Origin: Pedobacter ginsengisoli
Lineage (GTDB): Bacteria > Bacteroidota > Bacteroidia > Sphingobacteriales > Sphingobacteriaceae
Reading direction: 5' to 3'
Assembly (NCBI RefSeq): GCF_030244015.1
Contig: NZ_JASSYX010000001.1
Location: forward strand, 1,178,001-1,242,000
Length of the DNA stretch: 64,000 nt
In this document: positions 10,181 through 19,945 of the stretch, piece by piece
Layout of the letters: the number at the start of each line of letters is the position of its first letter
Position numbering within the stretch: the first letter of the stretch is position 1
Program-made: the position numbers and the translations under genes
The notes under the pieces: generated by a model
The model's input: the letters and a program-made list of their open reading frames with translations, nothing else
Databases searched by the model: none
Told to the model about the DNA's origin: nothing

Positions 10181-11620
10181 ATGACCCGGATTAAACAGAA
10201 TGAAATTGCATTGCGGATGTTTAAAGCCCTATTTGTGCTGATGCTGATAGGCGCTTTCAACGTCTCCAGCGCTAACGTCCGGCTGCCGAACATCATCAGC
10301 AGCAATATGGTGCTGCAACGTAACAGCAAGGTTAAGATCTGGGGATGGAGCAATCCCAACGAGAAGATCTCGCTGACTGCCTCCTGGGACAATAAAACCT
10401 ATCGGACAGAAGGAACAAGAGATGCCGGTTGGGAAGTATTAATAGAAACACCAGCAGCTGGCGGGCCATATACCATATCGATAAAGGGGAACAATTCAAT
10501 TGTACTTCAGGATATTCTGATTGGAGAAGTCTGGGTATGTTCCGGACAGAGTAATATGGAGATGTCCGGCAATCTGGGATTAAAGGAAATAAAATCCGAG
10601 CTTTCCAGTGCTTATAACCAACACATCCGCTTTTTCCACATCCCTAAATCAACAGCTCCTCATCCACAGAAAAAGGGTGAGGGGGAATGGGCTGTCTGTG
10701 ACAGCAACTCCTTAAAATCGTTCAGTGCCGTTGCTTATTTCTTCGGAAAAAACCTCAATAATAAACTGGATATACCAATAGGACTGGTGGCAGCCAGCTG
10801 GGGCGGCACCACCGCAGAAGTATGGACTCCAGATAGCGTGGTCAACTCAAATGAAGTATTGAAAACTGCAGCTGCAAAGATAATACCCAGTGGCATGTGC
10901 CCGTATTTGCCCGGGTACGCTTATAATGCGATGATCGCGCCGATAACCAATTATGCCATTGCCGGCACAATCTGGTATCAGGGTGAAAACAACACGCTTA
11001 CGGCAGGCACCTATCGGGAGCTTTTCACTTCAATGATTGATGCCTGGCGTGCTGCATGGCATAAAAACCTGCCATTCTACTATGTGCAGATAGCCCCTTA
11101 CAGGTATGCCGCAAAGAATACCGGTGCACTGCTGCGGGAAGCGCAGCAGCGAAGTGCGGACCACCCCAATACAGGTATGGTGGTTACAACTGATCTTGTC
11201 AGTAACGTCAATGACGTTCATCCGCAGAACAAGCACGATGTTGGAATGAGATTAGCCAATTGGGCACTTGCTGAAACCTATCATCAGAAAGGTGTTGCCT
11301 ATAAAAGCCCGGTGTTTAAAAATGTGAGTTTTAAAGGAGATAAAGCAATTGTTGTAATGGACAATGCAGAAAACGGATTGATGGTAAAAGGCAATGCGGT
11401 AACAGAATTATTCATTGCAGGCGATGACCAGGTATTTTATCCTGCACAAGGCGATATAAAAAACAATACCTTAACAGTCCGGAGCAAAGAAGTGAAAAAT
11501 CCTGTTGCAGTGCGCTATGGTTTTACGGACACCGCAACAGGCAACATTTTCAGTAAAGAAAACCTGCCGGCAGCGCCGTTCCGGACAGACAGCTGGCCGG
11601 TAAAAACCAACGAAAAATAA
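10181..11620 (+). CDS. sialate O-acetylesterase-like SGNH esterase
   Basis: A 479-residue exported protein. Start 10181 is chosen because it follows the upstream stop directly and precedes a hydrophobic signal segment at residues 13-31; an earlier in-frame start would overlap the GH172 gene. VRLPNIISSNMVLQR opens the family N-terminal domain. The nucleophile S124 is in VCSGQSNMEMS, a WYQGENN block follows, and D345/H347 in DVHPQNK complete the triad. The family removes O-acetyl groups from sialic acids or from acetylated plant polysaccharides. It is the last gene of the operon; an 80-bp gap leads to the LacI-type regulator. Deacetylation of a decorated glycan fits the setting, although the target is unknown. 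Confidence 0.9.
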   Translation: MTRIKQNEIALRMFKALFVLMLIGAFNVSSANVRLPNIISSNMVLQRNSKVKIWGWSNPNEKISLTASWDNKTYRTEGTRDAGWEVLIETPAAGGPYTISIKGNNSIVLQDILIGEVWVCSGQSNMEMSGNLGLKEIKSELSSAYNQHIRFFHIPKSTAPHPQKKGEGEWAVCDSNSLKSFSAVAYFFGKNLNNKLDIPIGLVAASWGGTTAEVWTPDSVVNSNEVLKTAAAKIIPSGMCPYLPGYAYNAMIAPITNYAIAGTIWYQGENNTLTAGTYRELFTSMIDAWRAAWHKNLPFYYVQIAPYRYAAKNTGALLREAQQRSADHPNTGMVVTTDLVSNVNDVHPQNKHDVGMRLANWALAETYHQKGVAYKSPVFKNVSFKGDKAIVVMDNAENGLMVKGNAVTELFIAGDDQVFYPAQGDIKNNTLTVRSKEVKNPVAVRYGFTDTATGNIFSKENLPAAPFRTDSWPVKTNEK

Positions 11621-11700
11621 ATTTGAACTGTTCGCAATTGGCGGTATATTAGCTTTTTCGAAGGTGTATCCCATTCTGAACCCCAGTTAAATATCCAGTC

Positions 11701-12705
11701 TTGATTAAAAAGAATTATACCTCAAAAGATGTAGCCGACCTCGCCGGAGTTTCCCAGGCAACAGTTTCGCGGGTTTTCGCCGGTGAAACCAGGGTGTCTG
11801 AACGGAAAAAGAAACTGGTCATGGAGGCCGCTGATAAACTCAATTATCAGCCCAATGCACATGCAAGAAGTCTAACTACCAGGAAGACGAAGATCATCGG
11901 TATTGTCATGCGCAACATCAGAGACCCCTTCTATACCGCCGTGCTGGAAATCTTCCACAACCGCTTAACTCCCCTGGGTTATCAGCTGATCTTTATCAAT
12001 TCTGAAAATGAGGTCATTGAGGAGGCGGAAATCAAAAAAATGCTGGAATACAATATAGCCGGGGTAGTCATTACCGATGCTGTGCTGTCAAAAGCAGCCT
12101 CAGAAAAATTCAAACACAATGAAATACCGGTATTACTTTTTAACCGCTATACGAAGGAAGGCGATCACAACTCTGTTTTTTGCGACAATTATCATGCAGC
12201 AAAGCAGATCGCTTCTTATTTGCTGAAGCTGGGGCACCAGTCGTTTGGTTTTATCTCAGGTCCGTCAAATACCTCTACAACCATAGACCGGCTAAAGGGC
12301 TTCACCGAAGTGCTGGATCAGAACAACATCCACGACCTCATCATTGCTTCAGGTGATTACACCTACCATGGCGGGTTCAATGCTACTCAGGAACTGATCA
12401 CCAGGAATATGAACCTTGACTGCATTTTCTGTGTAAATGACATTACAGCACTAGGGGCAATGGATGCAATCCGAACTATGGGTTTTAAGATTCCCGAAGA
12501 CATTTCGGTGGTCGGTTTTGACAACATCAGGATGTGCGGATGGACACCTTACTTTCTTTCGACCTGGGAGCAGCCACTGGAGGACATGGTGACAAGATCC
12601 GTAGAGATTTTGCTGGAACGGATAGCCGACTACTCCAAAAAACCAGAGACATTGAGAATGATCGGCCAGCTCATTGTGCGAAATTCAGTAAAGTCCAAAC
12701 GATAA
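11701..12705 (+). CDS. LacI/PurR family transcriptional regulator
   Basis: A 334-residue regulator. The N-terminal helix-turn-helix (TSKDVADLAGVSQATVSRVF, residues 7-26) and hinge helix (NYQPNAHARSL) are canonical, followed by a periplasmic-binding-protein-like effector domain with GFISGP and ISVVGFDNI. No ATG lies near the start, so the TTG at 11701 is the likely initiator. It sits just downstream of the catabolic operon on the same strand and converges with the SusC/SusD/PHP operon, so it is the obvious candidate regulator of one or both. Effector and operator sites were not identified. Confidence 0.93.
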   Translation: MIKKNYTSKDVADLAGVSQATVSRVFAGETRVSERKKKLVMEAADKLNYQPNAHARSLTTRKTKIIGIVMRNIRDPFYTAVLEIFHNRLTPLGYQLIFINSENEVIEEAEIKKMLEYNIAGVVITDAVLSKAASEKFKHNEIPVLLFNRYTKEGDHNSVFCDNYHAAKQIASYLLKLGHQSFGFISGPSNTSTTIDRLKGFTEVLDQNNIHDLIIASGDYTYHGGFNATQELITRNMNLDCIFCVNDITALGAMDAIRTMGFKIPEDISVVGFDNIRMCGWTPYFLSTWEQPLEDMVTRSVEILLERIADYSKKPETLRMIGQLIVRNSVKSKR

Positions 12706-12778
12706 GATCTGCCTATTTTTTTAACACAATCCCAGCCATTAACGGAAGATGATCAGTCGCAAATAAAATTCTTAACCA

Positions 12779-13975
12779 TTATTTTTTCTTTTGTTCCTCT
12801 GTAATAAATATAAAACGGGATTTCAACACTTCATCCGGAGTTACCAATATATTTTGGACTTTTACATTTAATACCAGTTGTTTAGGATATTCCCATATCG
12901 CTTTCAGGATTATCTTAGTCGTATCATGCGGTACTAGCGTTGTCTGTCCCATCGGGAATTTTTCAATATTGTAATCCGCAGAGGCCTGTATCTTAAAAGG
13001 AATATCGCTGTCGTTGAACAGGCTGATCTCAAATATCGGCTCGCCGTTCCTCACCTTTTTCTCAGTACTCACTTTCAGGGCAGCCTTAAAAAAAGCTTCG
13101 GCTTCAGTCTGCCTGGCGATGAGAAAATCATCAAAATAAACCGCAGTCCTTCTGGCTGTCATTGCCTCTTTTATACTTTCTTCCGTCTTGTCTTTTGCAA
13201 AAACAAGTGTCATTGGCCGGTGGGTCTTTGCATATCTCGGATACATGTCATAATGTTCATCCGTATTACAAAACATGGTTAGGTTATATTTCATTGCCAG
13301 CCTGTGGGCAATAATGTTGTACACCCCCGAGTTTGCTACCTCTACGCCCGCCAGAATTTTCTTTTCCAAAAGCTCTTTATGGAAGGATGTAAAGATCGCT
13401 GTGTCTTTTTTGTCCCACCAGGAATAACCCGGATGGTTATAGAACACAAAAGCATCCTGTTTTTTAACTTCCAGAAAAGGGGCGATCAGCTGTTCGTGTG
13501 TCATACTGTCCTTCATGACAAACTTCTTTTTGCCGCTTTTCATGTACTCGATAGGCAGGATGTTGGCGTCTTTTACAAACAATGCATTGTTATGATAGGG
13601 CGGTACCCTTGGCGATATTTCCACACCTCTGATCACCAGGAGCCCTTTGTTTTTAGCAGCCTCAACAGCTATTTGATACGATTTGTTGTAATCACGTTTG
13701 ATTTCATCAGGGAAACCTTCATAGTCAATGTGTTCCGTCAAAGAAATGACATCAAGACCATCGCGCAGAGCCTCATTGACCCGGAATGAAGGCCAGACAT
13801 GCCCGTCTGAAAATACGGTATGCATATGGAAATCGCCCTTTAATGTTTGAAAGCCCGGGATGTCAGGAAGGGAAACCTTCCTTTGAACATCATTTTTTTC
13901 CTGGATCTGAGCTGATCCCTGCAGGCTCAAAGCCATGCAGGGGATCAGGGTGAAGAATATTTTTTTTAACATCAT
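12779..13975 (-). CDS. exported PHP-domain phosphoesterase
   Basis: A 398-residue protein whose start at 13975 overlaps the susD stop in an ATGA arrangement, indicating coupled translation; another ATG lies 9 bp earlier. A signal peptide (IFFTLIPCMALS) ends near residue 22. The metal-binding motif GDFHMHTVFSDG (H50, H52) and the later SLTEHID and RGVEISPR blocks define a PHP-fold phosphoesterase, close to proteins annotated as Sb-PDE-type phosphodiesterases. CNTDEHYDM supplies later metal ligands. A beta-rich C-terminal tail of about 100 residues follows the catalytic core. Its place as third gene of a SusC-SusD operon suggests it acts on a phosphate-bearing ligand in the periplasm; this is inference. 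Confidence 0.85.
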   Translation of the reverse strand: MMLKKIFFTLIPCMALSLQGSAQIQEKNDVQRKVSLPDIPGFQTLKGDFHMHTVFSDGHVWPSFRVNEALRDGLDVISLTEHIDYEGFPDEIKRDYNKSYQIAVEAAKNKGLLVIRGVEISPRVPPYHNNALFVKDANILPIEYMKSGKKKFVMKDSMTHEQLIAPFLEVKKQDAFVFYNHPGYSWWDKKDTAIFTSFHKELLEKKILAGVEVANSGVYNIIAHRLAMKYNLTMFCNTDEHYDMYPRYAKTHRPMTLVFAKDKTEESIKEAMTARRTAVYFDDFLIARQTEAEAFFKAALKVSTEKKVRNGEPIFEISLFNDSDIPFKIQASADYNIEKFPMGQTTLVPHDTTKIILKAIWEYPKQLVLNVKVQNILVTPDEVLKSRFIFITEEQKKK

Positions 13976-15720
13976 GGTTCCCATCCTGGATTTTGGTTAA
14001 GGTTCGGGTTCAGCAAGCGCTCATTGGCATTTATCGGATACAGGTATTGCTTGTCTTCATATTTCTTTACCGTCGTGCTAAGCCACAGTAAATTGCCCTT
14101 AGTGCCTTCAGACAGTTTAGATGTATTGTTGTCTATCACGAAATAAGTTACTCCAGCGACTTTCACTGCAGGTACTTTATCTACAAAGCTGACATCCGGC
14201 TTGCCGTCCTCATTGAGGTCCAGTAATTGGTCTTTGCCGGGAATATAGATGCCTGTATAAGGTTTTTCAAGGTTTTTAGCCGCTTTCCAGCGCTTCAGGT
14301 CATCATAACGGAAACCTTCTACAGCCAGCTCAATCCCGCGCTCTCTTCTCACCTCCAGAATTAAGGCATTAGTGACATCAGGATAAAAGGTGTTCTGCAG
14401 ATAAGTATCGGCACTTGCAGGCATCGCATCAAAATTCGCAATTCCTGCACGTTTTCTCAATGCCCCGATGGTCAGAGACCAGTCTGCCTGGTTGATCATA
14501 CCCAGTTCTGCCTTTGCTTCCGCATAATTTAAAAGGACTTCAGCATAGCGCATAATAGGAATAGAGTTAAAGCTTTCTGTCCGGGTATCAAAATACTTGT
14601 CATCAAGGGAATATTTCTGGATTTGATACCCTGAATAGGTAACCGTAAAATCCGGAGGAGCAGGAGTTCCGTCCGTACGCTTATAATCGCCCATCCTGAT
14701 GGTCTGCTGCAATCGCCTGTCCCGGTTTTTCACTTCGTTCTGAAATTCCATAGTCGCATAAGAAGCTTCATCAGTAAAGCGGGAGCCATCAGCTTTGAGA
14801 TAAGTATTAATGAACTTCTTGTCTAGTCCAAGGCGCGCGCCAAGTGTTGCACTGTTAAACCACCAGGCCGCATTGTGCCACTTTTTCAAAGAATTGTTAT
14901 ACACTGCCGCAAGAAGAACCTCTGAAGATACCGGGTTTTCACTAGTAAATAAAGAACGATAATCCCTTGTAGCATCTGTACTCGCCTGAAGTTTATACTG
15001 CCCGCTGCTGATGAGCAATTCTGCTGCTGAAGCACTCTCCGTCAGCCATTTCTCAGGGTTGCCGTTAGCTATCTTATGGTATTTTCTGAATGTACCTTCA
15101 AACAGGCAGATTCTCGATTTCAAAGCAAGCGCAACCCATTTGGTCACCTGTGTTGCCGAGTTGTCCTTGGTTGCATATACATTATTGATAGCAAAATCAA
15201 TATCAGCCAGCACTGAGTCCATAACCAGAGCCCTCGGATCCTGGGCTTTATACAAACCAGGGTCATTGATACCCAGTGTCTTGCTGTACCAAGGCATGTC
15301 CCCATACTGCTTTACCTGCTGGAAATAAAAGTAGGCGCGGAAGAACCGTGCAATCCCCGCAAAGTGGTTTCTGGCCTTGGCAGGAATACTGGGGTTGTTG
15401 TTGTAATTTTCCAGGAAGTAATTGATATTCCTCAGCGCACTAAAGCTCCATACAGCCGCATCCTGAACACTCAATTTGCCACTGATATAATTAGGGACAG
15501 CATTAGGCACCGTAATGTCCGTCATGACATCCGCCTGGTAAATGCCAGGGCCATCCGGAAGGCTTCCGTAAAAAGAATTGACATACAGCTGGAGGTTATT
15601 TTCTGTAGAAAATGCCTGCTCAGGTGTCAGTTTGTCCAGCGGATCAATATCCAGGAATTTTTTGCAGGAGCTGAATGCGATGACCAGCACCAGCAGCAGT
15701 ATTATATTTTTCAAGTTCAT
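13972..15720 (-). CDS. SusD/RagB family outer-membrane lipoprotein
   Basis: A 582-residue protein. Start 15720 is preferred because it gives a short lipoprotein signal (MNLKNIILLLVLVIAFSSC) with the lipidated cysteine at residue 19 followed by KKFLDIDP, the usual SusD mature N-terminus. TPR-like helices surround RFFRAYFYFQQVKQYGDMPW near residues 125-145, and the C-terminal signature MRYAEVLLNYAEAKAELG and RRERGIELAVEGFRYDDLKRW is complete. It is encoded 39 bp after the SusC gene and overlaps the PHP gene by four bases. It binds substrate on the cell surface and acts as the lid of the SusC channel. Confidence 0.96.
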   Translation of the reverse strand: MNLKNIILLLVLVIAFSSCKKFLDIDPLDKLTPEQAFSTENNLQLYVNSFYGSLPDGPGIYQADVMTDITVPNAVPNYISGKLSVQDAAVWSFSALRNINYFLENYNNNPSIPAKARNHFAGIARFFRAYFYFQQVKQYGDMPWYSKTLGINDPGLYKAQDPRALVMDSVLADIDFAINNVYATKDNSATQVTKWVALALKSRICLFEGTFRKYHKIANGNPEKWLTESASAAELLISSGQYKLQASTDATRDYRSLFTSENPVSSEVLLAAVYNNSLKKWHNAAWWFNSATLGARLGLDKKFINTYLKADGSRFTDEASYATMEFQNEVKNRDRRLQQTIRMGDYKRTDGTPAPPDFTVTYSGYQIQKYSLDDKYFDTRTESFNSIPIMRYAEVLLNYAEAKAELGMINQADWSLTIGALRKRAGIANFDAMPASADTYLQNTFYPDVTNALILEVRRERGIELAVEGFRYDDLKRWKAAKNLEKPYTGIYIPGKDQLLDLNEDGKPDVSFVDKVPAVKVAGVTYFVIDNNTSKLSEGTKGNLLWLSTTVKKYEDKQYLYPINANERLLNPNLNQNPGWEP

Positions 15721-15759
15721 CACGTTATATTTTAAATTGAAATACATCTCGTTCATTAA

Positions 15760-18700
15760 TTAAAACCCGACATTGACACCCAGTGTGTACGTCTTTTGCA
15801 TCGGATAAGAGAAACCATCACCGCCACCCGCGTTGATCTCAGGATCTGAACCTTCGATTACCTCAGGGTCAAAGTTTTTGGTAATCTTGTACATCGGAGA
15901 ATAAGTCCAGAGATTTTGGCCCGTTAGAAATACCCTCAGACTACTGATCTTCCACCTGCTCAGTACCGATGCAGGAAGTGTATAGCCGATTGTCAGGTTT
16001 TTCAGCCTGATATAGCTTGCATCCTGCAGGTAACGTGTCTGGCGTACTGCCAGCTCCCTGGTGCCCGACAGTGCAGTATATCCCCTGTATCTTGGGAAAT
16101 AAGCATTCTGGTCGGGATTTTCCTCAGACCATCTGTCCAGGTTGAAAGCAGGCAGGAAGCTGTACGGCCTGTTGTTCTGCCCCCAGAAGAATGCCGCTTC
16201 AGTAGAAGGATACCAGTCCCTTTTTCCCACACCCTGAAAGAAGAAGGAAAGTGAGAAATTCTTGTAACCCATATCACCGGTAATGCCATACGGCAGCCTG
16301 ATCTCAGAGTTGCCTATGATGCGCTGGTCACCCGGTTTGTCCAATGTATTGCTTCCGTTATTAACCACGCCATCACCATTCAGGTCCCTGAACTTGATAT
16401 CACCAGGCAACAGTTTATTCGTATTAGACACCACGAAATACTTCTGGTCAGCATGTTGCTTAATATCTTCCACTGAGCTAAAGAACCCTTCAGTTTCAAA
16501 GCCCCATATCGCTCCAAGGCGCTGACCACTATAATAGGTAGAAAGGAGCATGTTAGGATTGTAATATTTGGTAATGGTCGAAATGTTATCAGCAATCGTC
16601 ACACGCATGCTGTAGGTAAAAGGATTGGTGTTCCCGATCCTGTCTCTCCAGCCAAGAGAAAGTTCCCAGCCCTTAGTACTCAGATCTGCATAGTTGCCCT
16701 TAGGCACGGCGGCTCCAAATACCGCTGGCAATGGCTGCCCGACAGTAATCATGTTGGTCGTTTTTCTGTTGTACCAGTCAAAATTTGCAGTTAAACGGCC
16801 TTTCAGCAATTCCACGTCAGCACCAAGATCAAGAGTAGTAGATTTTTCCCAGGTCAGGCCATCAGGCACAACCCTTGGCAAACTGATGAAATTGGCAAAA
16901 TTACCATTCATGATCGTTCCTGAAGTACCAGGCGCTATCGTTTGCAGGAAAGTATAAGGAGGGATGTTGCCGTTGCCCAGTGAACCATAAGAACCCCTCA
17001 GTTTTAATACATTCAGGACTGGTTTCCAGGACTCGGCGAATTTCTCTTCACTGATCACCCAGCCAGCTGAAGCTGACGGAAAAAACCCGAAAGCCTGTGT
17101 TTGCGGAAATTTGGATGAACCGTCATACCGGCCATTCAGCTCCAGCAAATACTTATTTTTGTATGAATAATTAGCACGATAGAATATACCGGCAGTAGCC
17201 CATTCCTCACCGCCGCCAGTTAAACGGTAGTTCAGCCCGGTCGCCAGGTTAAAGTCAGGCAGGTTATCAACGATGGCGCCATCCCGCTGACTGTAGCGGT
17301 ATTTTTTCGAATCATACTCCAGGTTACCTCCGATGATCAGCTTGACCTCATGATCGCCCAGCTGCTGGGTAAACTCACCAAAAAGGTTGGAACCATAGTA
17401 GTTTTCCTGCTTTAGGTTTTCCCCGATATAATTCAGTCCCGAAGTAATGGTTTCACCAGGTTTAATGCTGTAAGGCACAGGGAAGAACTTACGGTCATCA
17501 CCCTCACGGGTATTGAGGTATGAAAAATCACCTTTGATGACAAATTTATCCTTGATTGGCGTAGCCGTAAAACTGATGGTGTTCCTGTTGAAAGTTTCTT
17601 TTGCCTTTGAAGTACTTTTACCGGTATAAAAATCACCTATAGAGTAAGCTCCGACGATAGTCATTGATCCATCAGGATTTAGCATTGGTGATACCGGAAA
17701 TGCAGTTACAGCCATCATCCGCCAGATTGCATTCAACCCGCCTACAGCGGTAAGCGGATAAGTATAGGTATTGCTGGAAAAATCTGAGTTAGTGGCAATG
17801 CTAAACCAGTCATTTACCTTGATGTTTCCCTTGAAACGGATGTTGTACTTATTGAAATCGTCAGAACTGTACCTGAAAATACCTTCCTGGGTGTAGAAAC
17901 GTCCCGACATCTGAAAACTCACTTTATCCGATCCACCGCCGATGCTCAATGCATGCTCCATCGTAGCATTATTGTCTTTATACAATTCCTTTATCCAATC
18001 GGTGCTTCCATAATATTTATAGTTTCCGTTTGTCGGGTCGATGGAAACTTTAGGCAGAGCAGGATTGTCATGTCTTGCTTTCAGTGAATCCAGATCGGCC
18101 AGAGAAAATGGCAGCTGCGAGTTGATGCTCTGCGGATGCGACAGATAATCGTTCCAGGCATTGAAAGACTCATCAAAGTTCTTTGCCCAGATATAGCCAT
18201 CCGATATCAGATCGGGAGTTGTAGTCCGCTGGTTGATGGAATAATTGGTGTTGTAACTAACCTTAATCTGGTTTGCTTTAGGTGATTTGGTTGTAATTAA
18301 AATAACCCCAAAAGCACCCCTTGATCCATATATCGCAGCTGACGATGCGTCTTTCAGAACCGAAACACTTTCAATGTCATTCGGGTTTAGCGTTTCAGGA
18401 TCACCGGGCACACCATCTATCAGAACCAGCGCACTACCGCCGGCACCGATAGAAGTCGTTCCCCTGATGTTGTAAGTGGCCCCGCGTGTTGGTTTACCGT
18501 CTGTCATTTTGATATTTAAATTGGGGATGACACCCTGCAGACCTCTTGTGGCACTTGGAAGAGGCCGGTCTTCAAAATACTCGCTGCCGACCTGGTCGAC
18601 TGCACCGGTCAGGTTTGCCTTCTTTTGTGTGCCGTAACCTACAACGACTACATCATCCAGTGATTTGGAGTCGGTTTTGAGCTGTACGTTGATCGTGGTT

Positions 18701-18975
18701 TGCCCGTTGACTGTGATTTCCTGCCGTAATGAGCCAATAAAAGTAAAGACCAGAATATCCCCGTTTTTGGCCAGGAGACTGAAACCGCCGTCACTGTCGG
18801 TGGTGGTCCCTGTTTTGCTTCCTTTGATAAACACGCTGGCTCCCGGTATGGGAAGTCTGGCATCGTCTGTAACTGTTCCCGAGATTTTGCTCTGCGCATT
18901 GGCCTGTAGCGGTAAAAGAAAGCTAAACAGGATGGCAGAGAATAAGAGTTTGAATGAATTGTAAAAATACTTCAT
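15760..18975 (-). CDS. SusC/RagA family TonB-dependent transporter
   Basis: A 1071-residue outer-membrane protein of full family length. A signal peptide ends near QANAQ (residue 27). A carboxypeptidase-regulatory-like domain (KISGTVTDDARLPIPGASVF) spans about residues 29-110, the TonB-box-type region DDVVVVGYGTQKK follows, then the plug with LVLIDGVPGDPETLNPNDIE and the SusC hallmark SVLKDASSAAIYGSRGAFGV. The rest is a beta-barrel ending in TLGVNVGF with a terminal phenylalanine. It heads a three-gene operon (SusC, SusD, PHP phosphoesterase) on the minus strand that converges with the catabolic operon and its LacI regulator. Confidence 0.97.
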   Translation of the reverse strand: MKYFYNSFKLLFSAILFSFLLPLQANAQSKISGTVTDDARLPIPGASVFIKGSKTGTTTDSDGGFSLLAKNGDILVFTFIGSLRQEITVNGQTTINVQLKTDSKSLDDVVVVGYGTQKKANLTGAVDQVGSEYFEDRPLPSATRGLQGVIPNLNIKMTDGKPTRGATYNIRGTTSIGAGGSALVLIDGVPGDPETLNPNDIESVSVLKDASSAAIYGSRGAFGVILITTKSPKANQIKVSYNTNYSINQRTTTPDLISDGYIWAKNFDESFNAWNDYLSHPQSINSQLPFSLADLDSLKARHDNPALPKVSIDPTNGNYKYYGSTDWIKELYKDNNATMEHALSIGGGSDKVSFQMSGRFYTQEGIFRYSSDDFNKYNIRFKGNIKVNDWFSIATNSDFSSNTYTYPLTAVGGLNAIWRMMAVTAFPVSPMLNPDGSMTIVGAYSIGDFYTGKSTSKAKETFNRNTISFTATPIKDKFVIKGDFSYLNTREGDDRKFFPVPYSIKPGETITSGLNYIGENLKQENYYGSNLFGEFTQQLGDHEVKLIIGGNLEYDSKKYRYSQRDGAIVDNLPDFNLATGLNYRLTGGGEEWATAGIFYRANYSYKNKYLLELNGRYDGSSKFPQTQAFGFFPSASAGWVISEEKFAESWKPVLNVLKLRGSYGSLGNGNIPPYTFLQTIAPGTSGTIMNGNFANFISLPRVVPDGLTWEKSTTLDLGADVELLKGRLTANFDWYNRKTTNMITVGQPLPAVFGAAVPKGNYADLSTKGWELSLGWRDRIGNTNPFTYSMRVTIADNISTITKYYNPNMLLSTYYSGQRLGAIWGFETEGFFSSVEDIKQHADQKYFVVSNTNKLLPGDIKFRDLNGDGVVNNGSNTLDKPGDQRIIGNSEIRLPYGITGDMGYKNFSLSFFFQGVGKRDWYPSTEAAFFWGQNNRPYSFLPAFNLDRWSEENPDQNAYFPRYRGYTALSGTRELAVRQTRYLQDASYIRLKNLTIGYTLPASVLSRWKISSLRVFLTGQNLWTYSPMYKITKNFDPEVIEGSDPEINAGGGDGFSYPMQKTYTLGVNVGF

Positions 18976-19201
18976 GTGTTGTCCCTAACCTATTATTTGT
19001 TGTGAATTAATTGAGGGCAATGTTATTCAACCCAGATTAACGGGGCATAGGCATAGGGTTACCTTTAGATTAAGAAAACCCGGGTTTTATTAAGGATCGA
19101 TTAAGCTTATGTAACAGCAATAGCGTGTTTTGTATACTGCATATTGTTCGTGACGCGTTTCCGGGGGGCGGAAATCTCAATCATCAACGCAGGGATTGTT
19201 T

Positions 19202-19849
19202 TTAACCTATACGGGGCACATCCCCATAGAGGAGTAATCTGAGGACTGCTGAATTCCTCAAGTGCCAGCTGCCCCAGGAGATGGGTGTGTCGCCATTGGC
19301 ATCTTTTTCCGCAGGATTGGCCCCAGCTTCCAGCAGTAAGGTGATGATATCCTCATTCCCATATGCAGCTGCCCGGTGGAGTGGTGTTTCGCCCTTCAGA
19401 AATGCATCCCGCATAAAGCAAAGTGTAGATTCTCCTTTGATGGTCTTTTTGTTCACGTCGGTGCCTGATTTGATGAGAAGCCTGACGATCCCGGTCCGCT
19501 GACTGATTTCACTGGTCTTGCTGATTGTGTAATGCAGGGCGTTTTCGCCGGTTTTCCGGAAGCTGAAGGCGGTATTTGCACCATGTTCGACCAGCCATTT
19601 CACCGATTCGTACTGCCCGTTATAAGCCGCATTACATAATGGGTTGTTGTCCTCCAGCTCCAGTTCTGCCCCCATGCGATGGCAGAGGTTGAGTAATTCG
19701 ATATTGCATTCCCATGCCGCCGTAAACACGGCACAGTTTCCCCATGGGTCTGTAAAATTGATATCAGCGCCCTGAGAAACTAGTTGTTCTACGGTTTTAA
19801 GGTCTCCTTTTACAGCGGCATCGAGCATCAATTGGTTCAGGCTTGTCAT
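19202..19849 (-). CDS. ankyrin-repeat protein
   Basis: A 215-residue protein made largely of ankyrin repeats (for example AAVKGDLKTVEQLVSQGADI near the start and TPLHRAAAYGNEDIITLLLE near residues 155-175). The ATG at 19849 is chosen over an upstream in-frame TTG at 19903 because the repeat array begins immediately after it. There is no signal peptide or membrane helix, so it is likely cytosolic and involved in protein-protein contact. It follows the mgtC-like gene on the same strand with a 96-bp gap. No function can be assigned beyond the repeat fold. Confidence 0.8.
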   Translation of the reverse strand: MTSLNQLMLDAAVKGDLKTVEQLVSQGADINFTDPWGNCAVFTAAWECNIELLNLCHRMGAELELEDNNPLCNAAYNGQYESVKWLVEHGANTAFSFRKTGENALHYTISKTSEISQRTGIVRLLIKSGTDVNKKTIKGESTLCFMRDAFLKGETPLHRAAAYGNEDIITLLLEAGANPAEKDANGDTPISWGSWHLRNSAVLRLLLYGDVPRIG

Positions 19850-19945
19850 ATATACACTGAATTGGTTGTCTGAATTTACAGAAAATTTGAAGAACTTATC
19901 CAAAAATGTACCGTTATAAATACAGATTCATTAATGACCAAAAGA

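Noticed and set aside
19850..19903. TTG-initiated extension of the ankyrin protein
   Set aside because: The ATG at 19849 immediately precedes the first ankyrin repeat and needs no unusual start.
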